Assembly (NCBI GenBank): GCA_015179125.1
Contig: WHVA01000057.1
Location: 1-64,000 of the forward strand
Origin: Gautieria morchelliformis
Lineage: Eukaryota; Basidiomycota; Agaricomycetes; Gomphales; Gomphaceae
DNA length: 64,000 nt
Reading direction: 5' to 3'
Shown here piece by piece: positions 31,268 through 43,063 of the stretch (within the stretch, counting starts at the first letter, position 1; every line of letters begins with the position of its first letter). The notes below the pieces were generated by a model. It saw only the letters and a program-made list of their open reading frames with translations. It searched no databases and had not been told where the DNA came from. A program made the position numbers and the translations under genes.

Positions 31268-32704
31268 TTAGTAGCTTAGTCAACTAGGTGATGTGCGCGC
31301 GCGACACTGACAATTCCGCTTGCGCGGGTTATGTTTTTTATAATGTGCTAGTGTAAAACTATGACGGTCGGTTTGCACAAAAAGTCTTGACCCCACGCGC
31401 CGGAGAGTGAATATCGCGCGCCGTAGGGCACATACCGCGCGACGCAGGGTACATACCGCGCGCCGCAAGGTACTTTTGGATTAAGGTATTAATTAGTGCC
31501 TTTCAACGAGTAGAATCTATTGCTCAGTGATTGAAACCACTGTGTTCGCCCCTCTCCTATGTGCTGACTAAGCCTTTCGAGGCACATCCAGCACTGATGA
31601 ACGAGAGTCACGTGACCGCGTCGACAGAAGAACAGTGTCAATCCAAGGGATAACCAAATCAAAGTGTTCGCTTTTGAGGTAGTATAGAGTAAACAGTGAT
31701 AGTAAACCCTCGATGAAGATTTGGAATAAACTATCAAGATCTGAGCTCTGTAGCTATCAAACAAGACTACAGTAATTTCAGGAGGCAGAATAATCGATTC
31801 TGGATGATTTCGTTCATACATTTGTACTAGTTATTTATACTATGTTGATAGTAACTACTAGTGTTCAAGATATTGGACGGATGGGTCGAAAAGCTACTTG
31901 TAACTAAGGGGTGACTAATTTATAGTCATAAAGTCATGGGGTGATGGGGATGGTGTTAGGATTGTCTGGGCTTTGGAATAGAGATCTGTACCTAGTATAC
32001 AAAGCCCCTGTCCACATGATGTTAAGATAGTAATCAGTCAGACGTGTCATGGAGTTCAAATAGGAAAATGGATCTGAGTCTACCCTGCCCAGCATATATG
32101 CTGGGCTTGGAGATGGGGCCGCTGTCTCTGTGCCCTTTCTGTGGGGCAGCTGATTGAATATGTATACTGCAGGTGACTTTCTCAGGTCACTCCACAGCAC
32201 CCTATACTCCTGCGCAGTCTATTGTTCTCTGCGGTGTTTGGTGCCCGCACCCCTCGGTGCCTATGGCCTGGCGCCTGTCGATGTCATGGCCGATGCCATC
32301 ACTCGGTAGGCGCGCCGTCCCTGATCGACCGCACGTGGTCGACACTCGAACTCCTGTACATTACTTGATCTATGAGTAATATAGCATGTCGTAAATTCGT
32401 GTGATCGTCTTCTGCGCCAACGTCTATTATAAATGTAATTTCTGTTTCTTTTTTGATTGATTTTTTTTGTTTTTCTTTCTTTCTTTATTAGTTTCTTTTA
32501 TATATAGATGATTTGAAATAGGATAGTTGCGTTTATCACAACATGTACATGCCGCGCCCAAAAAAACAGAGGTGCGCACGAATAATAAGGCACGCACCTG
32601 CTAAAATATGTAGTTTTACACTAGCACATTATAAAAAACATAACCCGCGCAAGCGGAATTGTCAGCGTCACGCGCGCACATCACCTAGTTGACTAAGCTA
32701 CTAA
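31268..32704. mobile_element. TIR element, 1.4 kb
   Basis: The ends are inverted repeats of about 90 bp: TAGTAGCTTAGTCAACTAGG at the left and CCTAGTTGACTAAGCTACTA at the right. Both continue through a GATGTGCGCGCG-type block, CCGCTTGCGCGGGTTATG and TATAATGTGCTAGTG. If the TIR starts at GTAGC, both flanks show TA, as in Tc1/mariner-type elements. No transposase is recognised inside, so it is non-autonomous or a pair of inverted repeats. A 21-bp repeat (ATACCGCGCG(A/C)CGCA(G/A)GGTAC) occurs about three times at 31411-31475. Confidence 0.6.
31361..31401 (+). repeat. 41-bp module also present at 55172
   Basis: The stretch from ATGACGGTCGG to CCCCACGCGCC is identical to the reverse complement of 55172-55212. 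Confidence 0.8.
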
Positions 32705-32755
32705 CACTTATTGATTGAGAGAGGTTATTTTTTTAATTAAAATGTGGTTCAGGTT

Positions 32756-32973
32756 CTAAAAGCAAGGAGTAGTGGCGGGAGGGGCAGTGTGATCATGAAT
32801 CTTTCCGGACTTGGGTGCGGGTTTAAAAACAGCTTCAAAGTGGTCGAACGATTCCTCAAGAGTAGCAGTATCGATTGAGGCTGTATCGTCATCGTTGTGG
32901 TTGTGTCGAGTCCTTTTCTTACCTTTTCCAGAGGGGCCAGGCATCACATAGTCATCATCAGAATTGCTCAAAC
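32756..32973 (-). pseudogene. Last exon of the gene split by element 2
   Basis: This exon follows an AG acceptor at 32974-32975 and encodes an acidic then basic tail (SNSDDDYVMPGPSGKGKKRT, then ATLEESFDHFEAVFKPAPKS) ending at 32756. The intron upstream (32974-33031) retains its GTAAGT donor, but the preceding exon now lies 12.3 kb away beyond element 2 at 45306. The phase matches: exon 5 ends in one base (C) and this exon supplies GT. Confidence 0.75.
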
Positions 32974-33031
32974 CTGTGATTTGTAAGTTCGCTGGATTTC
33001 GTACGTTAGAACCAGTGTGTGTATGACTTAC

Positions 33032-33246
33032 TGTAAATAACCTATGTATCTACATGTACAATAGTTATTACATAATCCCAGTGGGCCCCTTAGGGACCCA
33101 CTGTATAGTTTATGCGTGGGAACCGGCCAGCGGTCCCCATCGCATCTTACTCTTACCTGTCACTACGTAGCATTCAGAATACCACTCATTGGTCAAGTTC
33201 TGCAGTGCCCTTGTGATACAAGGTCCTAAGATCGACATCCTTTACA
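33032..33246 (+). repeat. Element 2 5' LTR
   Basis: 215 bp, TGTAAATAACC...CCTTTACA. It matches 45086-45300 except for three substitutions seen by eye. Confidence 0.93.
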
Positions 33247-34143
33247 CCTTTTTGAACTATCCTGCGGTTGATCACCACGCGACCAACCGATAGTGGATTC
33301 GAAGCAATCTTGAAAAAGATCGCTGCGTCGACGACTAAACATTGTTGAGACCCTCCAGTAGACCCTCTACTGTCGGCTGCGAGCATGATGATTCCACGCA
33401 GTCGAAGACGGACATGAGCGACGAGCTTGAGGTCCACGCCTCAGGCGCAGCCCAGCGACATGACAGCTGACGCTACCATGGACCAAGAGTCCAGGACGAT
33501 AGAAAACAGAGAGATCGTAGATCTCACTGCCCTCGTCCCCCCAGTAGAGGACGAGGAAAACCCCGACCAGGTCTCGTAGAGCGTGGCCGAGGAAGAGACG
33601 ACGCCGGGCAACGAGCCGGCGCCACCCCCCCCCATTCCTCTCTGCCCAGAGACAAAGGAAAGGGGAGAGAAGTCTCGCCGTCGTCAGACGGTAGAGCAAC
33701 AACGTCGAGGCGGGCACAAAGCCACAACTCGAACCGACGCTCACGAAGTAGAGCGACGACGATCGTCCCTGAAGGGGGATGACAGCAAAAAAGAGAGCCC
33801 CAGACGAGGATCAGAGCTCAGAATACTCGAGCTCCAGTTGCAAGAGCTCGAGGGCTCACGCCATCAACCATGAGATGGCAGAGGCCCTGACAAACAGGTG
33901 CAGGCTGCGCTGCACCGAAGCACACTGACCCGCCACAAGCACGATCAGCTGGCATCGCAGCTTGACAACACCACCGCCTCCCTAATAGCAATCGGCAAGG
34001 AACTCCACCAGGCGGAGGAGATCAGGCTGCAAGACGCAGTCATGCTGGATGACGTCCAGAAAGCCCTCCGCCCATGCGGGGAACGCGACACAACTCGTCC
34101 GAGCTCGTGACAGTCCGCAGCCAACGAACGCAGTCATGATGTG
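33247..34143 (+). pseudogene. Element 2 leader and Gag N-terminal region
   Basis: The leader matches that of element 1 without LTR-D. Gag begins at ATG 33459 (MTADATMDQESRTIEN) but hits a TAG near 33577 where element 1 has TTG. It resumes (VAEEETTPGNEPAPPP, Arg/Glu-rich) and breaks again near 33872. A later segment (HKHDQLASQLDN) ends at 34110. It is then interrupted by LTR-B. Confidence 0.75.
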
Positions 34144-34828
34144 TGTTACATATTGAGATTTCCGCTAAGTCAGAACTGGAAAGGACAGCGGCTTCAACTT
34201 GTAGGTTGCGCCCCCAATGAACTATCGTCCTAAGTATTTCGGAAACAAGTCGGAAGTCGGAAAGTACTGAACTAGAGATTGGTCTGAACTTGAGTCGGAA
34301 CTGAGGCGGAAGACGGAAGACGGAAGGCTGAGGAAGACTGAGATCTTGCTAGACTCGCTGTACTAAGAACAGGAGATGGAGCGAAGGAAATCAAGTATCG
34401 AAGGTGATTATCTGATTGCAGAATAACAGACATACATGAGGGGGTTTTTATACAAAACACACAACAACAAGTAATGGTATGATACTAAGCAAATTCCGGA
34501 GAGTGCAGGAATCGGATAGACATACGGGGTAAGTAACTAATACAGAACAATGGTTGACAAGGGGGGTGCAGGGTTGGGTAAGTACAATGGCAAAGAACAA
34601 AGCGGGTAAGTACAATAGGCATCGGAAGAAACGGAACTACGGAAATGGTATCTTGCTGTGCTCAGGGTCGAGTACGGGGGCCGGTATCTGGAGGTGGCCA
34701 GGGGTACTGAAAGAACAAGGGAGGAGGGTTGCGGATATTGCGGATGTCGCGGATGTCGGAATAGAGTCGGAGGTGGCGCGAAGGATGTGCGGAGGTGGCG
34801 GAGATGGTTGATCGGAACAGTCATAACA
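34144..34828 (+). mobile_element. Solo LTR-B, copy 1 (inside element 2 gag)
   Basis: 685 bp, TGTTACATATTGAG...GTCATAACA. The flanks ATGTG / ACGTG form a TSD with one transition. It is the same family as 45961-46636 and 53131-53824. Confidence 0.85.
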
Positions 34829-37200
34829 ACGTGGAAGACCCGCGCCGAAAGGAGCAGGACAAGCAGCGAATGCCGCCGCCGGCCGTCCCGGTCAAACAGG
34901 ACATAAGGTTCAGGAATGAACCTCAAGAGCAACCGGCTGCCCGAACGGACAGCTGTAAGATGATCCAACAGATCATTAGGGATCAGGTCACCTCAGAGCC
35001 TGACTCTGAAATGAGGACCGAGAGCTTAGAGCTCGAAGTCGCACACTGGCAGCGTAAAGGAGCCGCAGCCACGCGCCGCCACACGCGGGCACTCGAGCTA
35101 CTAGTGAAGAATGCTGAGGAAACAGTGGCCCACAGCCACACTGCTCAGCTGCCCAACGAGCAGCTCACGCGAGCCGTACAAGACGCACGGCAGGTGCGCA
35201 CAGGCTACAACAGCAGGCTGCGGATCCACAACGCGGGACTGACCGGGGACACCAGGCACAAAATTCCCCCAGAACCGAGAGCACAAAATGCTCCCGATCC
35301 CGAGCCCGATCCGGGCACAGGGCCCGTCAGGGCATACAACAGCCTGCTCCACGCGGCGTCACAGCCGCGCGAGCGATCCATGGCCCCAACGGAAGGCCAG
35401 GGAATCCCTGACCAAGCAGATGTTGTACCAATGGAGCCATACGACGGGATCACACGGATAATCCGCGTGGCGTTAGCAGACACTGTGGACACAGACCTGG
35501 AGAAGTCTGTGCTAGCGAAAGCCGGCGTGAAATTGGCTCACCCCGAGCCATATGCCGGGGGATCTGACCTCGAAGAGTTTGAAATCTTCGTGGCAGCCAT
35601 CCTACGATGGCTGAAAATGAATTGCCTCCTAGGGCCAACCAGCATAGACATGCAGGTCAGCTACGTGGGCACTCGCCTCACCGGCGAAGCCCAGGAGCGG
35701 TTCCTTCGAAACGTAGAATGCTTTGATCGCCAGGTCCGCAGCTGGACGCTGGAAACTGTGATGCAAGGCCTTCAAAAAAGGTTCCTGCACACACTGACAT
35801 ACCATCACGCATCGAATAAATTCGACGCGGTCATGCAGGGCATGAAAACCGTTCAGGAAATGCTGAACGAGCTCACGAAATACGCGGCACGTATGATATA
35901 GCCGCTAGACGATTATACGTTCCGGAGACGGTTCGTGTCGGCGCTGCGCAACGAAGTCCTCAAAAAGGGCTATAATGCTGAGAGCAGCTCAATAGAGCAA
36001 CTCTTCAAGACGTCCCGGATGATCGAGGAGGCATCCCAATACAACATGGGGATGCGCCGCGCAGAAAGTGCAGCAGCAATGGCAAGCGCTGCCCGGCTCA
36101 CAGGGAGCAAGCTGTTGACACAAACAGGCCTTACCAGGCACAGCCTGTTCTCAAGAAGCGGAACAGGACAACGCCTGCCCCCCCCACGCCCAGCACAAGC
36201 TGGACGCCCTCCTGAAGCTAAACAGCCTCAAGCGTCAAGGTCGTCCCCACGACCTGCCCCACCAACGAAAGCGTTGTGCCGGCCTAACGATCGGCCCAGC
36301 GGCAGCCAAAGCAGCACCACGTGCTTTGAATGCGGCCAACCTGGCCACAAGAGGGCGGAATGCCCCCGGCTTAAGTCCAGTATCAGGACAGCCGCCGTGA
36401 GGCACGAAGAGGAGAGCGAAGATCCGGAGACAGATCTCAGTCAAAATTCTCTCCATCAAATTGATGAAGAGGGGGAGGGTGATCCCCAACCCAACGACAC
36501 TCCGGACAACGGAGACGCGCCCGCTGAAGAGTGGGACCCCGAGCCGTCCCAATACTATGAATGGGACGAGGAGGTGGAAGACACCACCTACAGGTCCAGG
36601 GCGTTCAGATTCGTGGCGGAGGACGAAACCGGCATGAAAGTCATGGCCGCATGCACGTCGGTCACGCCAGACAAGGCAGCCGAGCCGGTGTATCACCACC
36701 GAAGCAAACACAGGACGCGGCCAATGCGCCTGCACAGTGAGAACCGTACCCTATTGGGGTACTGGGAAATAAACGGCGTAAAAGCCCACTGCCTGCTAGA
36801 TAGCGGCAGGGAAGGGGTACTGCTATCCCACGAATTCACGCGAGCTACGGGGATGAAGACATTCTCCCTGGAGCAGCCAATCGCGCTGCAGCTAGCCTGC
36901 ATAGGCAGCCGGTCCACGATCAACTATGGAATGAACACGACCATCAAATTTGGTCATGAGACATACAACGAATATTTCGACATAGCGAACATCGAATATT
37001 ACGATGCTATCTTAGGGACACCGTTCCTAAGGAGATTTGGCATAACCCTGGACTTCTCGAGCCCAGGGACGATCCGCAAGGGGAACGAAGTGATCCCCAC
37101 AGGCAAGGACTTGTTCGATGACGACGGATCGACGAACGAGGACAAGGGGGCATGGGTGAGCAGGATCACCCGGGCACCGAAGCCTAACCTGGCTCATTGA
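34829..37200 (+). pseudogene. Element 2 Gag-protease polyprotein
   Basis: A single frame covers the capsid region (HPEPYAGGSDLEEFEIFV, LRWLKMNCLLGP), the CCHC knuckle CFECGQPGHKRAEC and the protease (HCLLDSGREGVL with DSG, then AILGTPFLRRFG). It is broken only by a TAG at 35899-35901 where element 1 has CAG. It ends at the UGA 37198-37200. The continuity here shows that Gag and protease are one product and that the splits in element 1 are secondary. The protease matures Gag in the virus-like particle. Confidence 0.92.
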
Positions 37201-37235
37201 GGCCAGGAGGACGAGTCGCGGGACGACTCGTCCTC
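37188..37235 (+). promoter_or_regulatory. Candidate UGA-readthrough structure at the gag-pr/pol junction
   Basis: The stem CCTGGC (37188-37193) / GCCAGG (37202-37207) encloses the UGA in its loop. The perfect 12-bp stem GAGGACGAGTCG / CGACTCGTCCTC (37207-37235, loop CGGGA) begins six bases after the stop. The frame stays open from the UGA through 25 codons into pol. Confidence 0.68.
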
Positions 37236-37691
37236 GAACTTACCCTACAACCATAGGGAGAGGCGCTCTCACCTAATGGTGAAAGCAATGGGGAAGAGGA
37301 AAGCGGTTCCGCGCGCCGCGGGACCTAATAGACGCCCACAGCGCCTAATGGCTTCTAAGCCAACCACCACCATCATCCTCACGGATGATGATCTCCCTCG
37401 CCTCCATGAGGAATGGATGGAACAAATCACTGACTTGGTCAGTGGAATTCCATTATAACTCCCGCCACTACGGGAGATCAACCATGAGATCAACCTCATC
37501 GATCCCAACAAGCACATGCGGTATCGACTACCGAAATGCCCCGAACACTTCCGAGAGGAACTGTCGGCTAAGATAGAACGTTACACCACTACAAAGTGGT
37601 CGATTCCGGCAGTCACGCAGCAGGCCGTGCCCATGCTGTGTGTGCTGAAGAAGAACGGTACGTTGCGAACGGTCTTCGATCTGCACCAGCA
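37201..37691 (+). pseudogene. Element 2 Pol N-terminus and start of RT
   Basis: This is in the same frame as gag-pr after the UGA. It holds a basic linker (KRKAVPRAAGPNRRPQR) and then the RT start (RYRLPKCPEHFREELSAKIE, KKNGTLRTVFDL). A TAA at about 37456 replaces GAA of element 1. LTR-C copy 3 cuts the frame within the FDL-H-Q segment. Confidence 0.85.
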
Positions 37692-38931
37692 TGTCAGGAT
37701 TGGTTTTTAGGCGTTAGTATCGTGTATTAGTGAACACAGCGAATGCCCGGATAGCCTGTGCGAATAAGTATGCCGTTCGGCGAATACGTGAACCAATGAA
37801 TGTTCACAAGATAGGAGGGTTGCCCGAACAGGGCTCGCCCTATCTACAGTCGTAGCGAAATGGCCTGTGGCACTTGACGATACAACGTGCAAGGTGTCAC
37901 GGAAGGGCTGTCTAAGTAGCGGCAATCCCTTCGCCAACAGCGCAGACAATAGTTCGAAGGCTAAGGTAACCAAGATGAAGTATGAGAACTCACCAGTGAT
38001 GCCTAAGTCCTCTGCTGGTCGAAGATAGAAATCTCCAAGAGAAGGCTCAAGACAATGATCACAGCGAGGTCAAGTTTGCACAAGATGGACGACGTATGAT
38101 AATTGAACTGGAGAATATACATGCAAATGTAAACTACTTATATCGAATGCTCGTAAGGCATCAGCGAATAGGAAAGAGGCCGTCACGAGTCAGGGTTGGA
38201 TAGGGGTGTGCAGTCATGATACTAAGTAGATGGAATAAACATACAATAGAGTGAGGGAAAAATGCGAACATGAAACGACGGAGAGTAAAGGTGGAGAAGG
38301 CATTCATGTACAAAACCATGTCTTGGGACCCACATACATGCTCCCCTGCACGGACTCTTCATCTACTGGGTTGATCCCACACGACCTACGGAAGGGACGT
38401 CCTGCGAACACACTTTGGCCATATGAACACCCAAAAGGGTTGGATTAAGAAGATGATGGGGTTAGTGATGAACCATCATGCTGGGTAAATGGTATTGATC
38501 GTATTTGATGGCGTGCCTGCTGGCGAAATGCGCGAGCAGCGAATAGCAGTTCGGAGAAATGTGAGGAAGGGCGAACGGGAATGACATAGGGGAGAAGTGG
38601 TTGAAGTGTAGGGCAAAGCCGAGCGAACAAGGGGAGGAGTGGCGAAAGGGGAAATGGGGATAACAAGGTCCAGGAAATACACAAGTCATGACAGTCCGAT
38701 CATAGGAACACCATTGAAAGAGGGTTGAGCAGAGGAGGTGATAGGCCCAGCGATGACTGCTAAGTTAGTTCAGGGACGTCGAACGTGCTTCGATGGCGTG
38801 GCCATGGTAAATGGCGCGAACAGCGAGGATTGGTTGCCGAACATAGCAAGGGCGATCGGAACGAACACGAAGGTGGAGTGAGAAATAGGAGAACAGAGCA
38901 TCTGAGTATGCGAAATAAACGCGTCATGACA
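37692..38931 (+). mobile_element. Solo LTR-C, copy 3 (inside element 2 RT)
   Basis: 1240 bp, TGTCAGGATTGG...TCATGACA, with the perfect TSD CAGCA. It is longer than the other copies: the 3' 350 bp (from about 38560) differs from the family and includes an internal GTCATGACAG. This may be a subfamily or a chimeric LTR. Confidence 0.92.
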
Positions 38932-40343
38932 CAGCAGAACGAGAACACGGTGAAGGACGTCACGCCCTTCCCAGATCAGGATATCATCCGCAGTGACATG
39001 GCTCGCTGTCGGTATCGAACAAAATTCGATATGTCAGAAGCATACGAGCAGATCCGGAGCCATCCGGATCACGTAGCAAAGACTGCCTTTGCCACGATCC
39101 TTGGCACCTTCAGGAGCCAGGTGATACAGATGGGGGACTGTAACGCCCCATCAACATTCCAACGGCTGATGACAGCCATTTTCCGCGACTGCATAGGTCG
39201 CTTCATCCATGTATACATGGACGACATCTTCATATTCTCGCTCTCAATACAAGAGCATGAAGAGCACCTCTACATCGTTTTGACAGACTGAGGAAGAATC
39301 ACCTTTTTCTGAGCAAGAAAAAGGTGGACCTCTATTCCATCCGAATGGAGTGTCTCGGCCATATCATCGATGGCTGAGGGGTACATGCCGACGAGGACAA
39401 GATGCAATGCATCCGCAGATGGCGTAGGCCATGGATGTTCAACGACGTCCAGCGTTTCCTCGGGCTGGTACAGTATCTGGCACACTACATGCCAGATGTT
39501 AGCGCATATACCACCCCACTATCGGGCTGTGCGCGTAATAACCGTCCATTCGAGTGGACTCCATTACTAGACAAATGCTGGCAAAGTATTAAGGCGTTGG
39601 CCTGTAAGGCCCCGATCCTGCGTTCAGTAGACGCAAGGTGCCCAGAGCCGATCTGGGTGATCACCGACAGGTCAAAAGCCGGCATTGGTGCGGTCTACGG
39701 CCAAGGTCCTGACTGGAAAACCTGTCGACCTGCCGGCTTCTTGTCAAAGAAGTTCAGCATTGCTCAGCAACACTACCGGACTCACAAGCACGAGACGATC
39801 GCGGTGCTCGAGGCTCTCATGAAATGGGAGGACAAACTGCTGGGGCGAAGGTTCACCCTCGTCACAGACCACAAAGGGCTCGAGTACTTCGAGACCCAGA
39901 AGAGCCTATCTGACCGCCAGGTCAGATGGTGGGAGTTTCTATCCCAGTTCAATTTCAACACTGTTCATGTTGACGGTGTAGAGAACAAGGTAGCGGACTG
40001 CCTGTCGCGCTACTACGAGAACGACACGAGTGATGACAATCACCCGGACCATGTCTTCGTGAACGCAGATGCGTGTTTAGACCCGGACGGTGAGTTATTG
40101 CCCACCGACCGGTATATCGAGCTGCGAACAGCGGCGACAAGACGCTCTCAACGCCTCGCTGAGAAGACAGAGGCGAGAGTAACGGAATCTGCCGCATTAA
40201 ACGAGGGCTCACCGGAGCCCGGAAACGTCGCCGCGTCACGCGACGACGATGACGATGACATCAGAGTCATCTCCTCAGGAAATGACAGCGTGCCCCTGCG
40301 CCGGGTCGTCAAGCAAGGCGTAGACCTGTCTAAGGTCCTATGA
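38932..40343 (+). pseudogene. Element 2 reverse transcriptase palm, thumb and RNase H
   Basis: RT resumes with FPDQDIIRSDMARCRYRTKF and contains QMGDCNAPSTFQRLM and the catalytic VYMDDIFIFS. A frameshift occurs near 39285 and a TGA replaces the codon for R in the MIDGRG-type motif near 39375. RNase H follows (WVITDRSKAGIGAVYGQG, where element 1 has TDGS, so the first RNase H motif is altered). The frame ends at TGA 40341-40343, where element 1 has CGA. Confidence 0.9.
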
Positions 40344-41553
40344 GACGCATACCACAGGGATGCCATGTTCACAAAGATCATGGCGCACCCGGATGCACAC
40401 CCGAGATTCGGGATCCGGGACGGGCTGATCTGGACTAAGAACCAGCTCAAAAGAGATGTCATTGCTGTCCCCCACTCTGTTCTTCAAGGGGGAAGGAAGG
40501 TGATCGAAATCATCATCGATCGGGCACATCAGATAGTCGGCCACTATGGCCATCTGAAGACTTCGAACTACGTTTGAAGAGCATATTGGTGGCCGGGCAT
40601 GAGCCCGGACATAGAAGCATTCTGCACATCGTGCGCGAGGTGTCAGATGACGAAAACCGGACCACAACGGCCCAAAGGCCTACTACACAGCTTACCCATT
40701 TCGGATAGGCCGTGGCAGTCAATTGGCATCGACTTCATAGGGCCCTGGCCAAATCCAACGACTGTGACTACCTGATGGTAGTCATCGACCAACTAACGTT
40801 GCTCGTACACCTCGTACCAACCACGACGAGCGTGTCAGCCAAGGGAGTAGCCTGGCTGTTTCTGAAAGAGGTCATTCAACTCCACAGAGTTCCCAACTCC
40901 ATCGTCTCGGACAGAGACTCGAAGTTCATGTCGATCTTCTGGCGTGAACTACAGCGACTCATGGGGACTAAGCGACTCATGTCAACTGCCTTCCATCCCC
41001 AAACGGATGGAGCCACTGAGCGGGCAAACCGCTCAATCAGCCAGATATTGTGCGCGGTCATCAGAGACGATCAGAAGGATTGGGCATTGAAATGCCCAAT
41101 GGTTGAGGTCGCCCTCAACAGCAACGTCAGCCCGACCACAGGGTTCACACCTTTCGAGCTGAACCACGGCTATATGCCGCGGATAGACCTCCCCATAGCC
41201 GTGGACACCCCGTTGGAGGGGGTAGCCAGGTTCACACATCAGGCAACATGGAACCTGATGGCGGCACACGATGCAATCATAGAGCATCAAGTGACGCAAA
41301 TGTTTCATGCAAACAAGAAACGTATGGCAAGGGACAGGTAGGCGGCCAACGACCTCGTCTACCTTTCGACACAAAACCTAACTCTCCCGAAAGGAAGAGC
41401 CAGAAAACTAGCCCCACGGTACATCGGACCATACCACGTCATCGAGGCTCACAACGACGCCTCGACGGTGACCCTTGATCTTCCCGACGAGCTGAAAAGC
41501 CGTCGCATTTCACCGGTCTTCCATTCAAGCCTCATACGGCGATACGAGGCTAA
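40344..41553 (+). pseudogene. Element 2 integrase
   Basis: The HHCC zinc-binding region (HQIVGHYGHLKTSNY, CTSCARCQ) has a TGA at about 40575 where element 1 has CGA. A deletion near 40740 shifts the frame at the first catalytic Asp motif. The core then continues (VIDQLTLLVHLVPTT, IVSDRDSKF, TDGATERANRS) to a TAG at 41339 (TAT in element 1), followed by the GPY/F-type module (YIGPYHV). LTR-C copy 4 interrupts before the chromodomain. Confidence 0.88.
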
Positions 41554-42683
41554 TGTCAAGATTGGTTTTCAGGTGTTAATATCGTGTATTAGTGAACACA
41601 GCGAATGCCCGAATAACTTGTGCGAATAAGTATGCCGTTCGGAGAATAGGTGAACCAATGAATGTTCACAAGATAAGAGGGTTTGCCTAAACGGGGCTCA
41701 CCCTATCTACAGTCGTAGCGAAATAGCCCGTGGTTCTTGACGATGTAACGTGCAATATCTCACGGAAGGGCTGTCTAAGTCTCAACAATCCCTTCACTGG
41801 CGAAGGTGCTCCTTCGGAGCCCTTCGCCAACAGCACAGAAAATGGTTCAAAGGCTAAGGTAACGAAGATGAAGTATGAGAACTCACCAGTGATGCCTAAG
41901 TCCTCTACTGGTCGAAGATAGAAATCTCCAAGAGAAGGCTCAAGACGATGATCACAGCGAGGTCAAGTTTGCACAAGATGGACGACGTATGATAATTGAA
42001 CTGGGGAATATACATGCGAATGTAAACTACTTATATCGAATGCTTGTAAGGTATCAGCGAATAGGAAAGAGGCCGTCACGAGTCAGGATTGGATAGGGGT
42101 GCGCAGTCATGATACAACGTAGATGGAATAAACATACAATAGAATGAGAGAAGAGGGAGAACATGAAACGATGGAGAGTGAAGGTGGCGAAGACACCTGT
42201 ATACGAAATTATGTCTTGGGGCCCACATATACACTGCCCTGCACGGGTTCTTCATCTACTGGGTTGATCCCACACGACCTATGGGTAGGACGTCCCGCGA
42301 ACGCACCCTGCTCATATGAATACCAAAAGGGTGTTGGATCGAAAAGCTGATGGAGTTACTGACGAGCCATCATGCCGGATAGGTATGTTGATCGTGATTT
42401 GATGCTGTGCCTGTTGGCGAATGATGCGAGCAGCGAACGGCCATTTGGCGAAATCCGAGGAAGGGCGAACAGAGGTGACATAGAGGAGGACAGGGTGAGG
42501 TGGAGGGTGGAGCCGGGCGAACACTGGGGAGGAGTAGCGAAAGGGGAAATGGGGAGAACAGCGGGTAGAGTGAATGTAGAGGAAGAGTGGTCGGTGGGTG
42601 CGGCGAACTCTCGCGAAGATGCTAGGGAGTGACGAGGGGGAACATAGAGGTAGCGCGGTAGGGGAAATAAACCGGTCATGACA
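41554..42683 (+). mobile_element. Solo LTR-C, copy 4 (between integrase and chromodomain)
   Basis: 1130 bp, TGTCAAGATTGG...GGTCATGACA, with the perfect TSD GCTAA. It carries the CTTCGCC/GGCGAAG palindromic cluster at about 41789-41830. Confidence 0.93.
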
Positions 42684-42944
42684 GCTAACAACGTTGAATT
42701 GTTCCCTCGTCGTGAGGCCAAGTCATTTTATGACTTCGGAGCGAATGACAACGAGGAGTGGCTCGTTGACGAGATTATCGCACATCGATGGATAAACTTG
42801 ACGGACCTGGAGTTCCAGGTCCGTTGGACCCTAGGCGACGTGACATGGGAACCCATGTCATCCTGCAAGGACCTTGAAGCCCTAGATAGCTATCTAGAGC
42901 TTCGGGGGGTGAGCAAGCCATGTGACCTCCCCAGACGCCGCTAG
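42684..42944 (+). pseudogene. Element 2 chromodomain
   Basis: This is the end of Pol after LTR-C: RREAKSFYDFGANDNEEWLV, then DEIIAHRWINLTDLEFQVRW and TLGDVTWEP, as in chromovirus integrase tails. It stops at 42944, about 120 bp before the ORF3 start. The domain is complete, but it is separated from integrase by the LTR. Confidence 0.9.
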
Positions 42945-43063
42945 ACATGTCTGTCATGTGCAGACCACCTGACGCGCCGGCCACGGCGCGGTTAAATTTT
43001 CACCTCAAATCTTTCCAAGGGCGCATCGCTTCTTGAAGCAAACCACCATCATCTACCCACGAA

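Noticed and set aside
33247-33300. tRNA primer-binding site after the 5' LTR
   Set aside because: No TGG-starting complement to a tRNA 3' end was visible in either copy, and I also found no clear self-priming complement.
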